Source: Pararhodobacter sp.
Lineage (GTDB): Bacteria > Pseudomonadota > Alphaproteobacteria > Rhodobacterales > Rhodobacteraceae
Assembly: GCA_020832545.1 (NCBI GenBank)
Contig: JAFIEK010000009.1
Location: 56,421 to 120,420 of the forward strand
Length of the DNA stretch: 64,000 bases
Reading direction: 5' to 3'
This document shows, one piece after another, positions 26,183 through 35,519 of the stretch. Position numbers and translations under genes: made by a program. Numbering within the stretch: position 1 is the first letter of the stretch; each line of letters begins with the position of its first letter. The notes under the pieces were generated by a model. It was not told where the DNA came from. It saw only the letters and a program-made list of their open reading frames with translations, and did not search any database.

Positions 26183-27097
26183 TCAAGGTGCCAGTGTGGC
26201 GTTGGCAATCCGCCGGTAACCCGCCTGACCATGATAGAATCCGTTGCTGAACTGCCTGCCCGCGCACAGCTCTTGCAGCCGAACCCCGGCCTCGGCCACA
26301 GGCAGTTGACCGGCAAGCACAGCGCGGATCAGACGTGTAACGCCAACCATGTCCACCTCTTGCGGCATGATCCGCAAATGCGTGACACCATCAGCCACCA
26401 GACGCCCCGCATCGGGCACAAGATCGACATAGCTTTCAGATTGCGTCTGGATACCGTTCACCCGCAGGATCGGCATATCATCACGGGTGCGCAACGGCAT
26501 GCCGTCGGGATCATCTGCGCAGACAAACTGGCAGCTGTCCTTGGTGCGACGATGCGCGCGTGCATGATAACAGCGCGCCGACACGGCAAGCGAAAGGCGG
26601 CCGAACACCTGCACTTCAACCCCAAGCCCCAGCGCGCGCGCAGACCGGGCGGCGATGGCAATGGCCTCGGCGGGCAGTTCGGGCGGCAGGCAGATGTGGG
26701 TCGCCCCCTGCCCCGCCATCCACATGATCGTCGCCTCGTTGTAAGCGTTCATGAACGGGCCGATACGATGCGGGCGCTGGCCCCGTGCATACAGCCCGGC
26801 GGCGTTGTTGATCTCGATCTCAGGATGATCCATCGCCGCCAGATCGCTGGTCGCCATGCGCTCTCGTTTTAGCATCACCTCGGCCAGCGAGGACAGCACC
26901 ACCACCTTGCCCGCGCGTTCCAGCCGTTCGATGGTGGTTGGTAAATCGCCCTCATGGAACGGTGCACGTTTGGAACAGATCACTTCACCCAGATAAACCT
27001 CGTCAACCGGGGCCTCATCGGCGATTCGGGCGTAGAAATCCCGGCGCTTGTCCGCCGACCAGTGATAGGCGATGGGCCCCAGCGTCAGTTTCGTCAT
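26183..27097 (-). CDS. ubiV: O2-independent ubiquinone biosynthesis protein UbiV
   Basis: A 304-residue U32-peptidase-family protein. Four cysteines, Cys41 (EVICSKR), Cys176, Cys189 and Cys193 (CYHARAHRRTKDSCQFVC), match the [4Fe-4S] ligands of UbiV. UbiU and UbiV form a heterodimer that hydroxylates ubiquinone precursors without oxygen. ATG 27097 is chosen, 5 bases after the ubiU stop; a GTG at 27112 would overlap ubiU. Last gene of the ubiT-ubiU-ubiV operon. Confidence 0.93.
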   Translation of the reverse strand: MTKLTLGPIAYHWSADKRRDFYARIADEAPVDEVYLGEVICSKRAPFHEGDLPTTIERLERAGKVVVLSSLAEVMLKRERMATSDLAAMDHPEIEINNAAGLYARGQRPHRIGPFMNAYNEATIMWMAGQGATHICLPPELPAEAIAIAARSARALGLGVEVQVFGRLSLAVSARCYHARAHRRTKDSCQFVCADDPDGMPLRTRDDMPILRVNGIQTQSESYVDLVPDAGRLVADGVTHLRIMPQEVDMVGVTRLIRAVLAGQLPVAEAGVRLQELCAGRQFSNGFYHGQAGYRRIANATLAP

Positions 27098-27102
27098 CTT
27101 GT

Positions 27103-28101
27103 TCACCGCCACTTCTTGGTTTCGAATGCGCCTTGCGTCTGCTTTTGCCCCTCGGTCAGCGCCAGCAGATCAGCGATATTGGCCGCGTGCCCGGCGCGGA
27201 TGTCATCCACCGCTTGCCGAAACGCGGCGACCACGCCCCGCACATAGCTTTTCGAGCGCTGGCGCCCTTCGATCTTGAAGGCATGTACGCCTGCCCCGAT
27301 CAGCTCGGGCAGCAGGCGTGACAGGTTCAGGCTGACCGGCTCTTCAAATGCGTAATACTCCTCTGGCCGGTGCGGCGCGGTGTAGCGGCCCTTGCAGATG
27401 GTGGGATAGCCCGCCATCTCGTCTGGGCCGAAGCGGTCGATGGTGAACCCGGCCAGCCGCGAAGACATCGCGCCATCTGCGTCGCGGACATATTCGACAT
27501 CTGAGGCCGGCGAACACACCCCATCCATGTTGGTCGATTGACCCGTGAGGTAGTTGGTCAGGCTGCACCGCCCCTCAACCATCAGGCCATGGTTGCCAAA
27601 GATGAAGGTCTCGATCTCGCAGGGTATCTCCTTGCGGATCTGGCGGATCTCGGGGATCGTCAGAATGCGCGGCAGCACCACACGCTTCACCCCGAAATGC
27701 GCACAATAATAGCGGATCGCCTCGGGCGTGGAGGCGGCGGCCTGCACTGACAGGTGCAATCGTGCCTGCGGGTGGGCGCGCGCGATGTAATCGGCCACGC
27801 CCATGTCGGCCACAATGAACGCATCCACGCCGAGCCGCGCCCCCAGATCAGCCGCTTGCCGCCAGAGGTCAAACTTGCCCGCAGGCGGGTAGGTATTGAG
27901 CGCCAGCAGCACCTTGGTGCCTTTGCCATGGGCATAGAGAACCGCCACAGCCAGTTCATCGGGAGTAAAATTCAGGCCGGGAAAGTTGCGCGCGTTGGTC
28001 GCGTTCTGAAAGCCACAATAGACCGCATCGGCACCGGCATCGACGGCGGTGCGCAGCGCGGCGGGCGTTCCGGCGGGACAGACCAGTTCAGCATGGCTCA
28101 T
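27103..28101 (-). CDS. ubiU: O2-independent ubiquinone biosynthesis protein UbiU
   Basis: A 332-residue U32-peptidase-family protein starting MSHAELVCPAGTPAALRTAV, the usual UbiU opening. The cysteine block VEGRCSLTNYLTGQSTNMDGVC and the later TICKGRY supply the cluster ligands. Partner of UbiV. Six bases separate it from the ubiT stop. Confidence 0.93.
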   Translation of the reverse strand: MSHAELVCPAGTPAALRTAVDAGADAVYCGFQNATNARNFPGLNFTPDELAVAVLYAHGKGTKVLLALNTYPPAGKFDLWRQAADLGARLGVDAFIVADMGVADYIARAHPQARLHLSVQAAASTPEAIRYYCAHFGVKRVVLPRILTIPEIRQIRKEIPCEIETFIFGNHGLMVEGRCSLTNYLTGQSTNMDGVCSPASDVEYVRDADGAMSSRLAGFTIDRFGPDEMAGYPTICKGRYTAPHRPEEYYAFEEPVSLNLSRLLPELIGAGVHAFKIEGRQRSKSYVRGVVAAFRQAVDDIRAGHAANIADLLALTEGQKQTQGAFETKKWR

Positions 28102-28107
28102 CGGCGT

Positions 28108-28617
28108 TTACGTCCTTATCGGGTCACGGGAATAAGTGCGGCGCAAGTGGCCAAGGATCGCCCGGCCCGGCGGCCCGAACATCGCAGCGGTTTCCTCGGC
28201 GATGGAGCCTTCGACATCGTCGAGCGCATTGCGCAGGCGCACAACGGCTTCGGTATCGCCGGAAACTTCCAGATCGCGCGAGAAAAAGGCGGCGTCGCCA
28301 TCCTCTTCGCTGTCCACAAGCTCCAGCAACAACAGAAAGCGGCCCCGGATCACAGCTCCCGCCTGCGGGGCTGCATCGCGCGGTACAGCGCGAAACAGCA
28401 ACGCCTGTGGATCCGGGCGCAGGTGCAGTGCAAAGGGCAGATCCACCGGGTCGATCAGAAAATCGGTCCCCTGATGCGGCCCTAGCCGCGCAAACAGCGA
28501 CGGGTGCTGCGCGGCGATGCGCCGCACTACCCGCGACAGGATCGGCTGCACCATCGTGCAGGCCAGACGCGACACCACACCGCTGCCCGGCGGTATCGTG
28601 CGGATGCGGGTGCTCAT
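28108..28617 (-). CDS. ubiT: Ubiquinone biosynthesis accessory factor UbiT (SCP2 domain)
   Basis: A 169-residue protein with an SCP2-type lipid-binding domain over about residues 45-150, and the EVSGDTEAVVRLRNALDD motif characteristic of UbiT. It is thought to bind hydrophobic quinone intermediates. It heads the operon. No FnrL box (TTGAT-N4-ATCAA) was found in the upstream 420 bases, although anaerobic control would be expected. Confidence 0.88.
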   Translation of the reverse strand: MSTRIRTIPPGSGVVSRLACTMVQPILSRVVRRIAAQHPSLFARLGPHQGTDFLIDPVDLPFALHLRPDPQALLFRAVPRDAAPQAGAVIRGRFLLLLELVDSEEDGDAAFFSRDLEVSGDTEAVVRLRNALDDVEGSIAEETAAMFGPPGRAILGHLRRTYSRDPIRT

Positions 28618-29036
28618 TATGGTGTCATCCTTTTATATTTTAACCAAAGGTATGGCCGCCAATTAGTTGTGTAAATAACAATAGCGACACCGGGGCAGCG
28701 ACAATGCGCCTCACCACATTCAATAATCATGAATTTGAACTATCAATTAATTTTCGTGTCTTGATGGATCGTGCTATATTATTCTTTGGTCACGAGACAT
28801 CTTCTGACTCAAAATAACTTACGGCAAATTATTGTTATAAATATACTTTATTGGATTTCCGAGCTTCATATTTTTGGCCAGTATGTTTAACTCTATACCC
28901 TCGATACACTCAATATTCCGCTACAAATTTTACATTCAGGATCAATGATTACAAAGTGTTTTGATGCGCCGTTCGTCAAAGCAGAAGCAAAATATCAACC
29001 ATTGGTCGTTGTCTGTCTTGATAAAACGGGCGGACG
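28618..29036. other. AT-rich gene-free stretch
   Basis: About 420 bases without a credible gene. From about 28630 the base composition drops well below that of its surroundings (roughly one-third G+C in 28741-28860 by hand count). It contains the ubiT promoter region and the 3' flank of the accessory locus. No tRNA, transposase remnant or clear long repeat was seen. It looks like a junction left by insertion of the 29-45.7 kb locus or a remnant of lost DNA. Confidence 0.6.
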
Positions 29037-30806
29037 CTATTCCAGCAACCCTGCGCGGCGCATCTTGTTGTAGAGCGTCTTACGCGAGAGGCCCAGAAAG
29101 GCGGCGGTATCACCCCGGCGGAAGCGGTTGCGCCGCAGGGCATCCAGAAGCCAGTCGCGTTCGCTCAAAGGCTGCGGGGTCTGGTCCGCCTCGGCGCTCG
29201 CATCCGCTTGCGAAGTGCCGATCGAGGCCGCCAACGGCCCCGAACCGATGACAGGCCCTTCGCTTTCCAGCGCCGCACGGTCGATCACTGCGCGCAGTTC
29301 AGGAATATTGCCGGGCCAGGCGTGCGCCAGCAGCAGGCGGTAGCCATCGGCCGAAATCTGCCGCCCGCCCCCCAGCATGGCCAGCCGGTGCCGGGCCAAA
29401 GCCGGGACATCCTCGGGCCGCTCGCGCAGCGGCGGCACCTCGATCTTGCCGGCTTGCAGCCGCCGCGCCAGAGCGGGGATCAGCGCCGCGCCGCTGCCGG
29501 AGACCGGGTTGCAGACCAGCACCAGCCGCGCCGTCAGGCGCAGTTCACCCGGGTCATGCCCATTGCCGCGACGTTCCAGCGCGTCCTGTTCCAGCCAGTC
29601 GGCCAGACGTCGCTGAACCTCGGGACGCAGGGCCTCGGCGTTCTCGATCACCACGGTCGCGCCCAGCCGGGCCAACATCGCGCGCTGACGGGGCCCCGCG
29701 CCGAAGAGCAGGGCCTCGGGGTCAGTTTCAGGATCGGCGGCGCGCAGGATCAGCAACGGCCCGCTGCGCTCGGACAGTGGGTGAAGTGCGCGTGCCAGCG
29801 CGCCGCGACCAAGGCCCGGTTCGCCGCAGATTAACGCGGGTATGCGTGACCCCGCCAGTCGCGCGATCTGCTCCAGCACCGCCAGCACGAATTCGGACTG
29901 CCCGACAATCCCTGCAATGCGTGCCACGCGGCCCAGCTCGCGCGATTGCGCGCTGTCGGTTTGCTTTAGTATCCCGAAGGCTTTGAAAGCCGAGGTCCGC
30001 TCGCTGACCGAAGTTTCCAGCGGCACCCTGTCAAGCGTCGAGCCGCCAACATACCCATCAGCGCGCGCCTCGTCGCAGACGCGGAACATGTCGTCAGGGT
30101 TGATGATCGGCCCGCCCTCGACAAAGCACAGCGTTGCCGCTGAACGGGCACGCACCGACGCGAAGATGCGCCGCGCTCGGTCGGCGGCCTCAGCAATGGT
30201 GAAACTTTGCGCCACCGCTTGCACGCCCCCGGCATTCCAGCCGAAATTCAGGCAAATCATCGCGACCTCAGCCTCGATCAGCTGCGCGATCTCGCTCCGC
30301 GTCTTGGCATAGCCAAAGGTCAGCAGACCAGCCTCCCGCGCCAGCGCCAGCATGCGTGCTTCGCGGGCAAAGCCCAGCCCGGCCTCCTCCAGCAATTGGC
30401 GAAAGCGTCCATCAAAATGGATCGCCGAGGGGAAATTGGCAATGCCATGATAGCCCACCTCCAGCGCCAGCTCGACCAGCCGCTCGGGGCTGGTAGCCGG
30501 ATCAAAACACGATGCGCCGAACAGCACCGGCACCGACACCCGGTCCAGGATCTCGCGCCGGGCGAACTGATCGGTGAAGCGATTGGCATTGCTCAGTGGC
30601 AACAGTGCCGCCAACGACGCCGCGCCCATGACCCGGTATCGCCCTGCATTGAGCGCCAGCAGGAAATCAGCGCCACCGCGCACCGCCGCCTCGGCGGTCA
30701 TGCCGATCCCGATGGCCCCGCCGATAAGCAAGGTGTCGCTGCCCGGCGTTCGCTTTTGCAGCATCTGGTTCAACGCGCGTTCCAAGATCCTGGCCGCCCC
30801 CCGCAT
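29037..30806 (-). CDS. TIM-barrel sensor / degenerate AAA+ / Fis-type regulator
   Basis: A 589-residue fusion. Residues 1-270 are a 'PEP hydrolase family' TIM barrel (PF09370 type), with LLIGGAIGIGMTAEAA, NAGRYRVMG, GIANFPSAIHFDGRFRQ and VEGGPIINPDDMF, closely parallel to the enzyme at 43881. Residues about 300-520 resemble a sigma54-activator AAA+ domain: Walker A GEPGLGRGALA is present, but the GAFTGA loop is absent and Walker B reads VVIENAE instead of FLDE. The end is a Fis helix-turn-helix (RGDTAAFLGLSRKTLYNKM). It is thus probably a ligand-sensing regulator that does not remodel sigma54 holoenzyme. The start at 30806 excludes 34 upstream residues that overlap the operators. Confidence 0.85.
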   Translation of the reverse strand: MRGAARILERALNQMLQKRTPGSDTLLIGGAIGIGMTAEAAVRGGADFLLALNAGRYRVMGAASLAALLPLSNANRFTDQFARREILDRVSVPVLFGASCFDPATSPERLVELALEVGYHGIANFPSAIHFDGRFRQLLEEAGLGFAREARMLALAREAGLLTFGYAKTRSEIAQLIEAEVAMICLNFGWNAGGVQAVAQSFTIAEAADRARRIFASVRARSAATLCFVEGGPIINPDDMFRVCDEARADGYVGGSTLDRVPLETSVSERTSAFKAFGILKQTDSAQSRELGRVARIAGIVGQSEFVLAVLEQIARLAGSRIPALICGEPGLGRGALARALHPLSERSGPLLILRAADPETDPEALLFGAGPRQRAMLARLGATVVIENAEALRPEVQRRLADWLEQDALERRGNGHDPGELRLTARLVLVCNPVSGSGAALIPALARRLQAGKIEVPPLRERPEDVPALARHRLAMLGGGRQISADGYRLLLAHAWPGNIPELRAVIDRAALESEGPVIGSGPLAASIGTSQADASAEADQTPQPLSERDWLLDALRRNRFRRGDTAAFLGLSRKTLYNKMRRAGLLE

Positions 30807-30857
30807 CGTCGCTTTCAGAGTATCTGTCCGACGCCGGGAGAACAGCAAAAAGTCACA

Positions 30858-30896
30858 ATGATAGACGTATATCATTTGATGATTGACGTCTATCAT
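30858..30896. promoter_or_regulatory. Twin 18-bp LacI-type operators
   Basis: Two pseudo-palindromes, ATGATAGACGTATATCAT (30858-30875) and ATGATTGACGTCTATCAT (30879-30896), differ at two positions and have centres exactly 21 bases apart, two helical turns. Together they also form a 12-bp inverted repeat (AATGATAGACGT...ACGTCTATCATT). An 18-bp site with a central CG is typical of LacI-family operators. They lie between the divergent TIM-AAA-Fis and lacI-type genes, so both transcripts can be controlled. Confidence 0.75.
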
Positions 30897-30932
30897 TTCA
30901 AACCCCATGCTCCGACCGGGGGGTGAATCATC

Positions 30933-31994
30933 ATGCGCAAACCGACACTGCGCGATGTGGCGCGTGCCGCAGGGGTCAGCTATGCAACCGCCGACCGCGT
31001 GCTGAATGCGCGCGGCGGTGTAGCGGCGGGGTCAGAGCAGCGGGTGCGGCAGGCGATCGCCGATCTGGGCTATGTGCGCGATCTGCACGCGGCCAATCTG
31101 TCGCGCGGTCGGGTGTATCGGTTCGTATTCGTGCTGCCGCGCGGCGATCACAGTTTTTTTCAGGCGCTGCGTTCGGCGGTCGAGGCACAGGCCCTGCAGT
31201 GCCGTGCAGACCGGATCAGCATTTCGGTGCAGGAAGTTCCGGCACTGGACCCGGGGGCGCTGGCCGCAGCGCTACGCGCCACATCGACCGAGGTCGATTG
31301 TCTTGCGGTCGTCGCCACCGAGGCGCCCGAGATCGCCGCAGCCCTGACTGACCTGCGCCAACGCGGCCTGCCGGTGGTCACATTGGTCGGCGATGCCGCG
31401 CCGGATCTGCGCGCCGCCTATGCCGGGATCGACAACCGGATGGCCGGGCGCACGGCGGGGCGGCTGCTGGCGCTCGCACACACCAGCCGGGAGGGACAGA
31501 TCCTGCCAGTGCTGGGCGCTTTTCGGGCGCGCGATCATCGTGATCGCTTTGACGGTGCCGCCGCTGTCTTTACTGAGGCCGGATCAAAGCTGCGGCTTTT
31601 GCCAGCGATCGAGGTGCAGGACCGCCCCGAAGTGATGCGCAAACGCCTGTCTGACGCACTGGCCGAAGCCGCGAACGCGGGCGAGGCCGTAACCGGCATC
31701 TACTCGATCGGAGCGGGGAACCGGGGTCTGATCGATGTGCTGGAAGGATTGGAGGGGCCGCGCCCAGTCGTGGTGCTGCATGAACTGACGCCAGTCAGCC
31801 GTGCGGGGCTGGAGTGCGGACTGATCGACGCGGTGATTGACCAGAAACCCGCCGAAGAAGTGGCGCTGGCCATCGCCGCGATGAAGGCACTGGCCGATGG
31901 GCGCTGCCCCGAGGACGTGGCGCGGGCCATCGTTCCGGCAATCTATCTGCCAGACAACCTGCCCGGAGCGGGCGCAACAGGAGGGACGCCATGA
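30933..31994 (+). CDS. LacI-family transcriptional regulator
   Basis: A 353-residue LacI/GalR repressor: the N-terminal helix-turn-helix [21 protein letters not shown] with hinge helix near residue 50, then a periplasmic-binding-like effector domain to the end. It opens an operon of five genes; its stop overlaps xylA by ATGA. It very likely binds the twin operators 36-75 bases upstream and so controls itself and the sugar genes. The effector is unknown, perhaps xylose or a precursor. Confidence 0.9.
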   Translation: MRKPTLRDVARAAGVSYATADRVLNARGGVAAGSEQRVRQAIADLGYVRDLHAANLSRGRVYRFVFVLPRGDHSFFQALRSAVEAQALQCRADRISISVQEVPALDPGALAAALRATSTEVDCLAVVATEAPEIAAALTDLRQRGLPVVTLVGDAAPDLRAAYAGIDNRMAGRTAGRLLALAHTSREGQILPVLGAFRARDHRDRFDGAAAVFTEAGSKLRLLPAIEVQDRPEVMRKRLSDALAEAANAGEAVTGIYSIGAGNRGLIDVLEGLEGPRPVVVLHELTPVSRAGLECGLIDAVIDQKPAEEVALAIAAMKALADGRCPEDVARAIVPAIYLPDNLPGAGATGGTP

Positions 31995-33295
31995 GCGCCG
32001 GTTTTGACTCGATAGCCCCGGTCCGGTTTGACCCCCAGGCCGAGGGTTTGGCATTTCGTCACTACAACCCCGATGAGGTGGTTCTGGGCAAGCGGATGGA
32101 AGATCATCTACGGTTTTCCGTGGCATGGTGGCACAGCTTCTGCTGGGAAGGCGGCGACCCCTTCGGTGCAGCCAGCCTGCAGCGGCCATGGTTTCCCGGC
32201 GACACGATGGCGTTGGCCAAAGCGCGGGTCGATGCCGCCTTTGATTTCTTCCGCATTCTGGGCGTGCCCTTTTTCTGCTTTCACGACCATGACATCCGGC
32301 CTGAAGGCGCGAGCCTGCGCGAAAGCCGAGACCGGCTGGAGCGGATCGCCGATCTTCTGGCCGCGCGCATGGCAGATGGCGGGCCAAAGTTGCTCTGGGG
32401 TACCGCCAATCTGTTCACCAACCGCCGCTACATGGCCGGCGCCGCCACCAACCCTGACCCGGATGTCTTTGCCTATTGCGCCGCCACTGTCCGCGCGGTG
32501 CTGGAAGTGACGCACCGGCTGGGCGGTGAGAATTATGTCCTCTGGGGCGGGCGCGAGGGGTATGAGACGCTGCTCAACACCGATCTGTCACAGGAACGCC
32601 ACCAGGCCGGGCGCTTCCTGTCCATGGTGGTGGAGCACAAGCACAAGATCGGCTTTAAGGGCACCATCCTGATCGAGCCAAAGCCGCAAGAACCGACCAA
32701 GCACCAGTATGATTACGATGTCGCCACGGTTTACGGCTTCCTGAAGGATTTCGGACTGGAAGATGAGGTGAAGGTCAATATCGAACAAGGCCACGCCATT
32801 CTGGCCGGGCATTCATTCGAGCATGAACTGGCGCTGGCGGCGTCGCTGGGCATTTTCGGTTCCATCGACATGAACCGCAATGATTATCAATCCGGCTGGG
32901 ACACCGATCAGTTTCCAAACAATGTGCCCGAGGTGGCGCTGGCCTATTACGAGGTTCTGCGCGCCGGGGGCTTCACCACCGGCGGCACCAATTTCGACGC
33001 CAAGCTGCGCCGCCAGTCGCTGGATGCCGAAGATCTGGTGGCCGCACATGTCGGCGCGATGGATGTCTGCGCGCGCGGGCTCAAGGCCGCCGCGAAGATG
33101 TGGCAGGATGACCAGCTGGAGGCCTTGCGGCGCGCCCGCTATGCCGGCTGGCAACGCCCTGCCGCGCAAGCAATGCTGGCTGAAGGCGCCAGTCTTGCCA
33201 CCATTGCCGACGATGCCGAGAAGCGCGGGCTAGACCCGCAGCCGGTATCAGGACGGCAGGAAATTCTGGAGAATCTCGTTAATCGATATGTCTGA
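31991..33295 (+). CDS. xylA: Xylose isomerase
   Basis: A 434-residue class II xylose isomerase, converting D-xylose to D-xylulose with two divalent metals. It is close to E. coli XylA throughout: [23 protein letters not shown] would align at the N terminus, the catalytic His is in FCFHDHDI, and the metal ligands are in [17 protein letters not shown] and [17 protein letters not shown]. No residue loss was noted, so it should be active. Start overlaps the regulator gene by 4 bases. Confidence 0.95.
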   Translation: MSAGFDSIAPVRFDPQAEGLAFRHYNPDEVVLGKRMEDHLRFSVAWWHSFCWEGGDPFGAASLQRPWFPGDTMALAKARVDAAFDFFRILGVPFFCFHDHDIRPEGASLRESRDRLERIADLLAARMADGGPKLLWGTANLFTNRRYMAGAATNPDPDVFAYCAATVRAVLEVTHRLGGENYVLWGGREGYETLLNTDLSQERHQAGRFLSMVVEHKHKIGFKGTILIEPKPQEPTKHQYDYDVATVYGFLKDFGLEDEVKVNIEQGHAILAGHSFEHELALAASLGIFGSIDMNRNDYQSGWDTDQFPNNVPEVALAYYEVLRAGGFTTGGTNFDAKLRRQSLDAEDLVAAHVGAMDVCARGLKAAAKMWQDDQLEALRRARYAGWQRPAAQAMLAEGASLATIADDAEKRGLDPQPVSGRQEILENLVNRYV

Positions 33296-33312
33296 AACAG
33301 GAGGGAAAGACC

Positions 33313-34365
33313 ATGAAAACCATCAAGGGACCGGCCCTGTTTCTGGCCCAGTTTGCGGGTGACGACGCCCCGTTCAACAGCTGGGACAGCATCACCAAAT
33401 GGGCCGCTGATTGCGGCTACAAGGGCGTACAGGTGCCGTCATGGGACGCGCGCCTGATTGACCTCGCCCGCGCGTCTGAGAGCCGCGATTACTGCGATGA
33501 ATTCAAAGGGGTGGCTGCGGCGAACGGGGTGGAGGTGACCGAACTGTCAACCCACCTGCAAGGCCAGCTTGTTGCCGTTCACCCGGCCTATGACGAGGCG
33601 TTTGATGGATTTGCCGTGCCCGAAGTGCGTGGCAAGCCCAAGGCGCGGCAGGAATGGGCCGTCGATCAGGTGAAAAAGGCGCTGAGCGCCTCGCGCAACA
33701 TGGGCATCAACGCGCATGCAACCTTCTCGGGCGCGCTGGCATGGCCCTTTGTCTATCCATGGCCGCAGCGTCCCGCCGGGCTGGTGGAAACCGCCTTTGA
33801 CGAACTGGCGAAGCGCTGGTTGCCTATTCTTGATCATGCCGAGGAATGCGGCGTGGATGTCTGCTATGAAATCCACCCCGGCGAAGACCTGCATGACGGC
33901 ATCAGCTATGAGATGTTCCTTGAGCGAACGGGCAACCATGCCCGCGCCTGCATGTTGTACGACCCGTCGCACTATGTTCTGCAATGCCTTGATTACATTG
34001 ACAACATCGACATCTACAAAGACCGCATCCGCATGTTCCACGTCAAGGATGCCGAGTTCAACCCGACAGGGCGGCAGGGGGTCTACGGCGGCTTTCAGGG
34101 CTGGGTAAACCGGGCCGGGCGCTTCCGTTCGCTGGGCGACGGGCAGGTGGATTTCGGCGCGGTGTTTTCCAAGATGGCGGCGAATGATTTTGACGGCTGG
34201 GCGGTGGTCGAATGGGAATGCGCACTGAAGCACCCTGAGGATGGCGCGCGCGAAGGGGCGGAATTCGTCAATGCCCACATCATTCGCGTGACCGAGAAAG
34301 CATTTGACGATTTCGCGGGCGGCGGCACGGATGAGGCCGCAAACCGCCGCATGCTGGGGATATAA
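33313..34365 (+). CDS. Sugar phosphate isomerase/epimerase family protein
   Basis: A 350-residue AP-endonuclease-2-type TIM barrel. Probable metal ligands are seen in CYEIHPGEDLHDG (Glu), YDPSHYVLQ (Asp, His), MFHVKDAEF (His, Asp) and WAVVEWECAL (Glu). The family covers isomerases, epimerases and lyases acting on sugars, inositols and keto-glycosides. It lies between xylA and a Gfo/Idh/MocA dehydrogenase with 3-17 base gaps; this pairing is frequent in pathways that work through 3-keto sugars. A ribosome-binding site AGGAGGG precedes the ATG. Confidence 0.88.
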   Translation: MKTIKGPALFLAQFAGDDAPFNSWDSITKWAADCGYKGVQVPSWDARLIDLARASESRDYCDEFKGVAAANGVEVTELSTHLQGQLVAVHPAYDEAFDGFAVPEVRGKPKARQEWAVDQVKKALSASRNMGINAHATFSGALAWPFVYPWPQRPAGLVETAFDELAKRWLPILDHAEECGVDVCYEIHPGEDLHDGISYEMFLERTGNHARACMLYDPSHYVLQCLDYIDNIDIYKDRIRMFHVKDAEFNPTGRQGVYGGFQGWVNRAGRFRSLGDGQVDFGAVFSKMAANDFDGWAVVEWECALKHPEDGAREGAEFVNAHIIRVTEKAFDDFAGGGTDEAANRRMLGI

Positions 34366-34368
34366 GCC

Positions 34369-35508
34369 ATGGAAAGAATCCGTCTTGGAATGGTCGGTGG
34401 CGGCAAGGATGCGTTTATCGGCGGTGTCCACCGCATTGCCGCGCGCATGGATGGTCAGTTCGATCTGGTGGCGGGGGCGCTGTCCTCCACGCCCGAACGC
34501 TCGGTTGAGAGCGGGCAGGCGCTGGGGCTGGCCGCCGACCGCTGTTACGGCAGCTATGAGGCGATGGCCGAGGCCGAGGCCGCGCGCCCGGACGGCATTC
34601 AGGCCGTTTCCATCGTCACGCCGAACCACATGCATGCAGGCCCCGCCATCACGTTCCTTAAGCGTGGTATCCATGTGATCTGCGACAAGCCGCTGGCCGC
34701 CACAATGGAACAGGCCGATGAACTGGCAGCGGCGATCCGTGCTGCCAAGTCGCTGTTCATCCTCACCCATAACTACACCGGATATCCGATGGTGCGGCAA
34801 GCGCGTGAGATGGTGTTGGCGGGCGATCTGGGCACCCTGCGCGTGGTGCAGGTTGAGTATCCGCAGGACTGGCTGACCGAGGCCACCGAGACAAGCGGAA
34901 CCAACAAACAGGCCGAGTGGCGCACCGATCCCGCCCGGTCCGGCGCGGGCGGCTCCATCGGCGATATCGGCACGCATGCGCATAACCTCGCCTGCTTTGT
35001 AACCGGCTTGCAAGTGGAAAGCCTAGCCGCCGATCTGCAAAGTTTTGTGCCGGGGCGGCGGGTGGATGACAACGCCCATATCCTGCTGCGCTTTGCGGGC
35101 GGTGCACGCGGCATGCTGTGGTCCAGTCAGGTGGCGCCGGGCAATGAAAACGCGCTTCGGCTGCGGGTCTACGGCGAAAAGGGCGGTTTGGAATGGGCGC
35201 AGGAAGACCCTAATTACCTGTGGTTAACACCCTTTGGCGAACCCAAACGACTGATCACCCGCGCGGGCAATGGCGCGGGCACTGGGGCCAATAGTGTCAG
35301 CCGCACGCCGGGCGGGCATCCTGAAGGGTATCTTGAGGCATTCGCCAATCTCTATTCCGAAGCCGCCGAGGCGATCCGCGTGGCCGGGACCGGGCAAAAA
35401 CCTGATCCGGGGCTTTTGCCGGGGATTGATGCGGGCATGGCGGGCATGCGCTTTATTGATGCCGCGCTGCGCTCCTCGCGCGCCAATGCCGTCTGGGTTA
35501 CGCTTTAA
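34369..35508 (+). CDS. Gfo/Idh/MocA-family oxidoreductase
   Basis: A 379-residue NAD(P)-dependent dehydrogenase. The Rossmann N-terminal domain starts RLGMVGGGKDAFIGGVHR; VTPNHMHAG and CDKPLAATM (the EKP-type motif) follow, and GDIGTHAHNLACFV carries the catalytic Asp/His. Substrates of the family are polyols and sugar moieties. It starts 3 bases after the upstream stop and may act with the isomerase on a glycoside or sugar acid. Confidence 0.9.
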   Translation: MERIRLGMVGGGKDAFIGGVHRIAARMDGQFDLVAGALSSTPERSVESGQALGLAADRCYGSYEAMAEAEAARPDGIQAVSIVTPNHMHAGPAITFLKRGIHVICDKPLAATMEQADELAAAIRAAKSLFILTHNYTGYPMVRQAREMVLAGDLGTLRVVQVEYPQDWLTEATETSGTNKQAEWRTDPARSGAGGSIGDIGTHAHNLACFVTGLQVESLAADLQSFVPGRRVDDNAHILLRFAGGARGMLWSSQVAPGNENALRLRVYGEKGGLEWAQEDPNYLWLTPFGEPKRLITRAGNGAGTGANSVSRTPGGHPEGYLEAFANLYSEAAEAIRVAGTGQKPDPGLLPGIDAGMAGMRFIDAALRSSRANAVWVTL

Positions 35509-35519
35509 GAGGGCAAGCA

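Noticed and set aside
28667..28681. TTGT-N7-ACAA as an FNR/CRP-type box for ubiT
   Set aside because: Only four symmetric bases per arm, and spacing and sequence do not fit TTGAT-N4-ATCAA.
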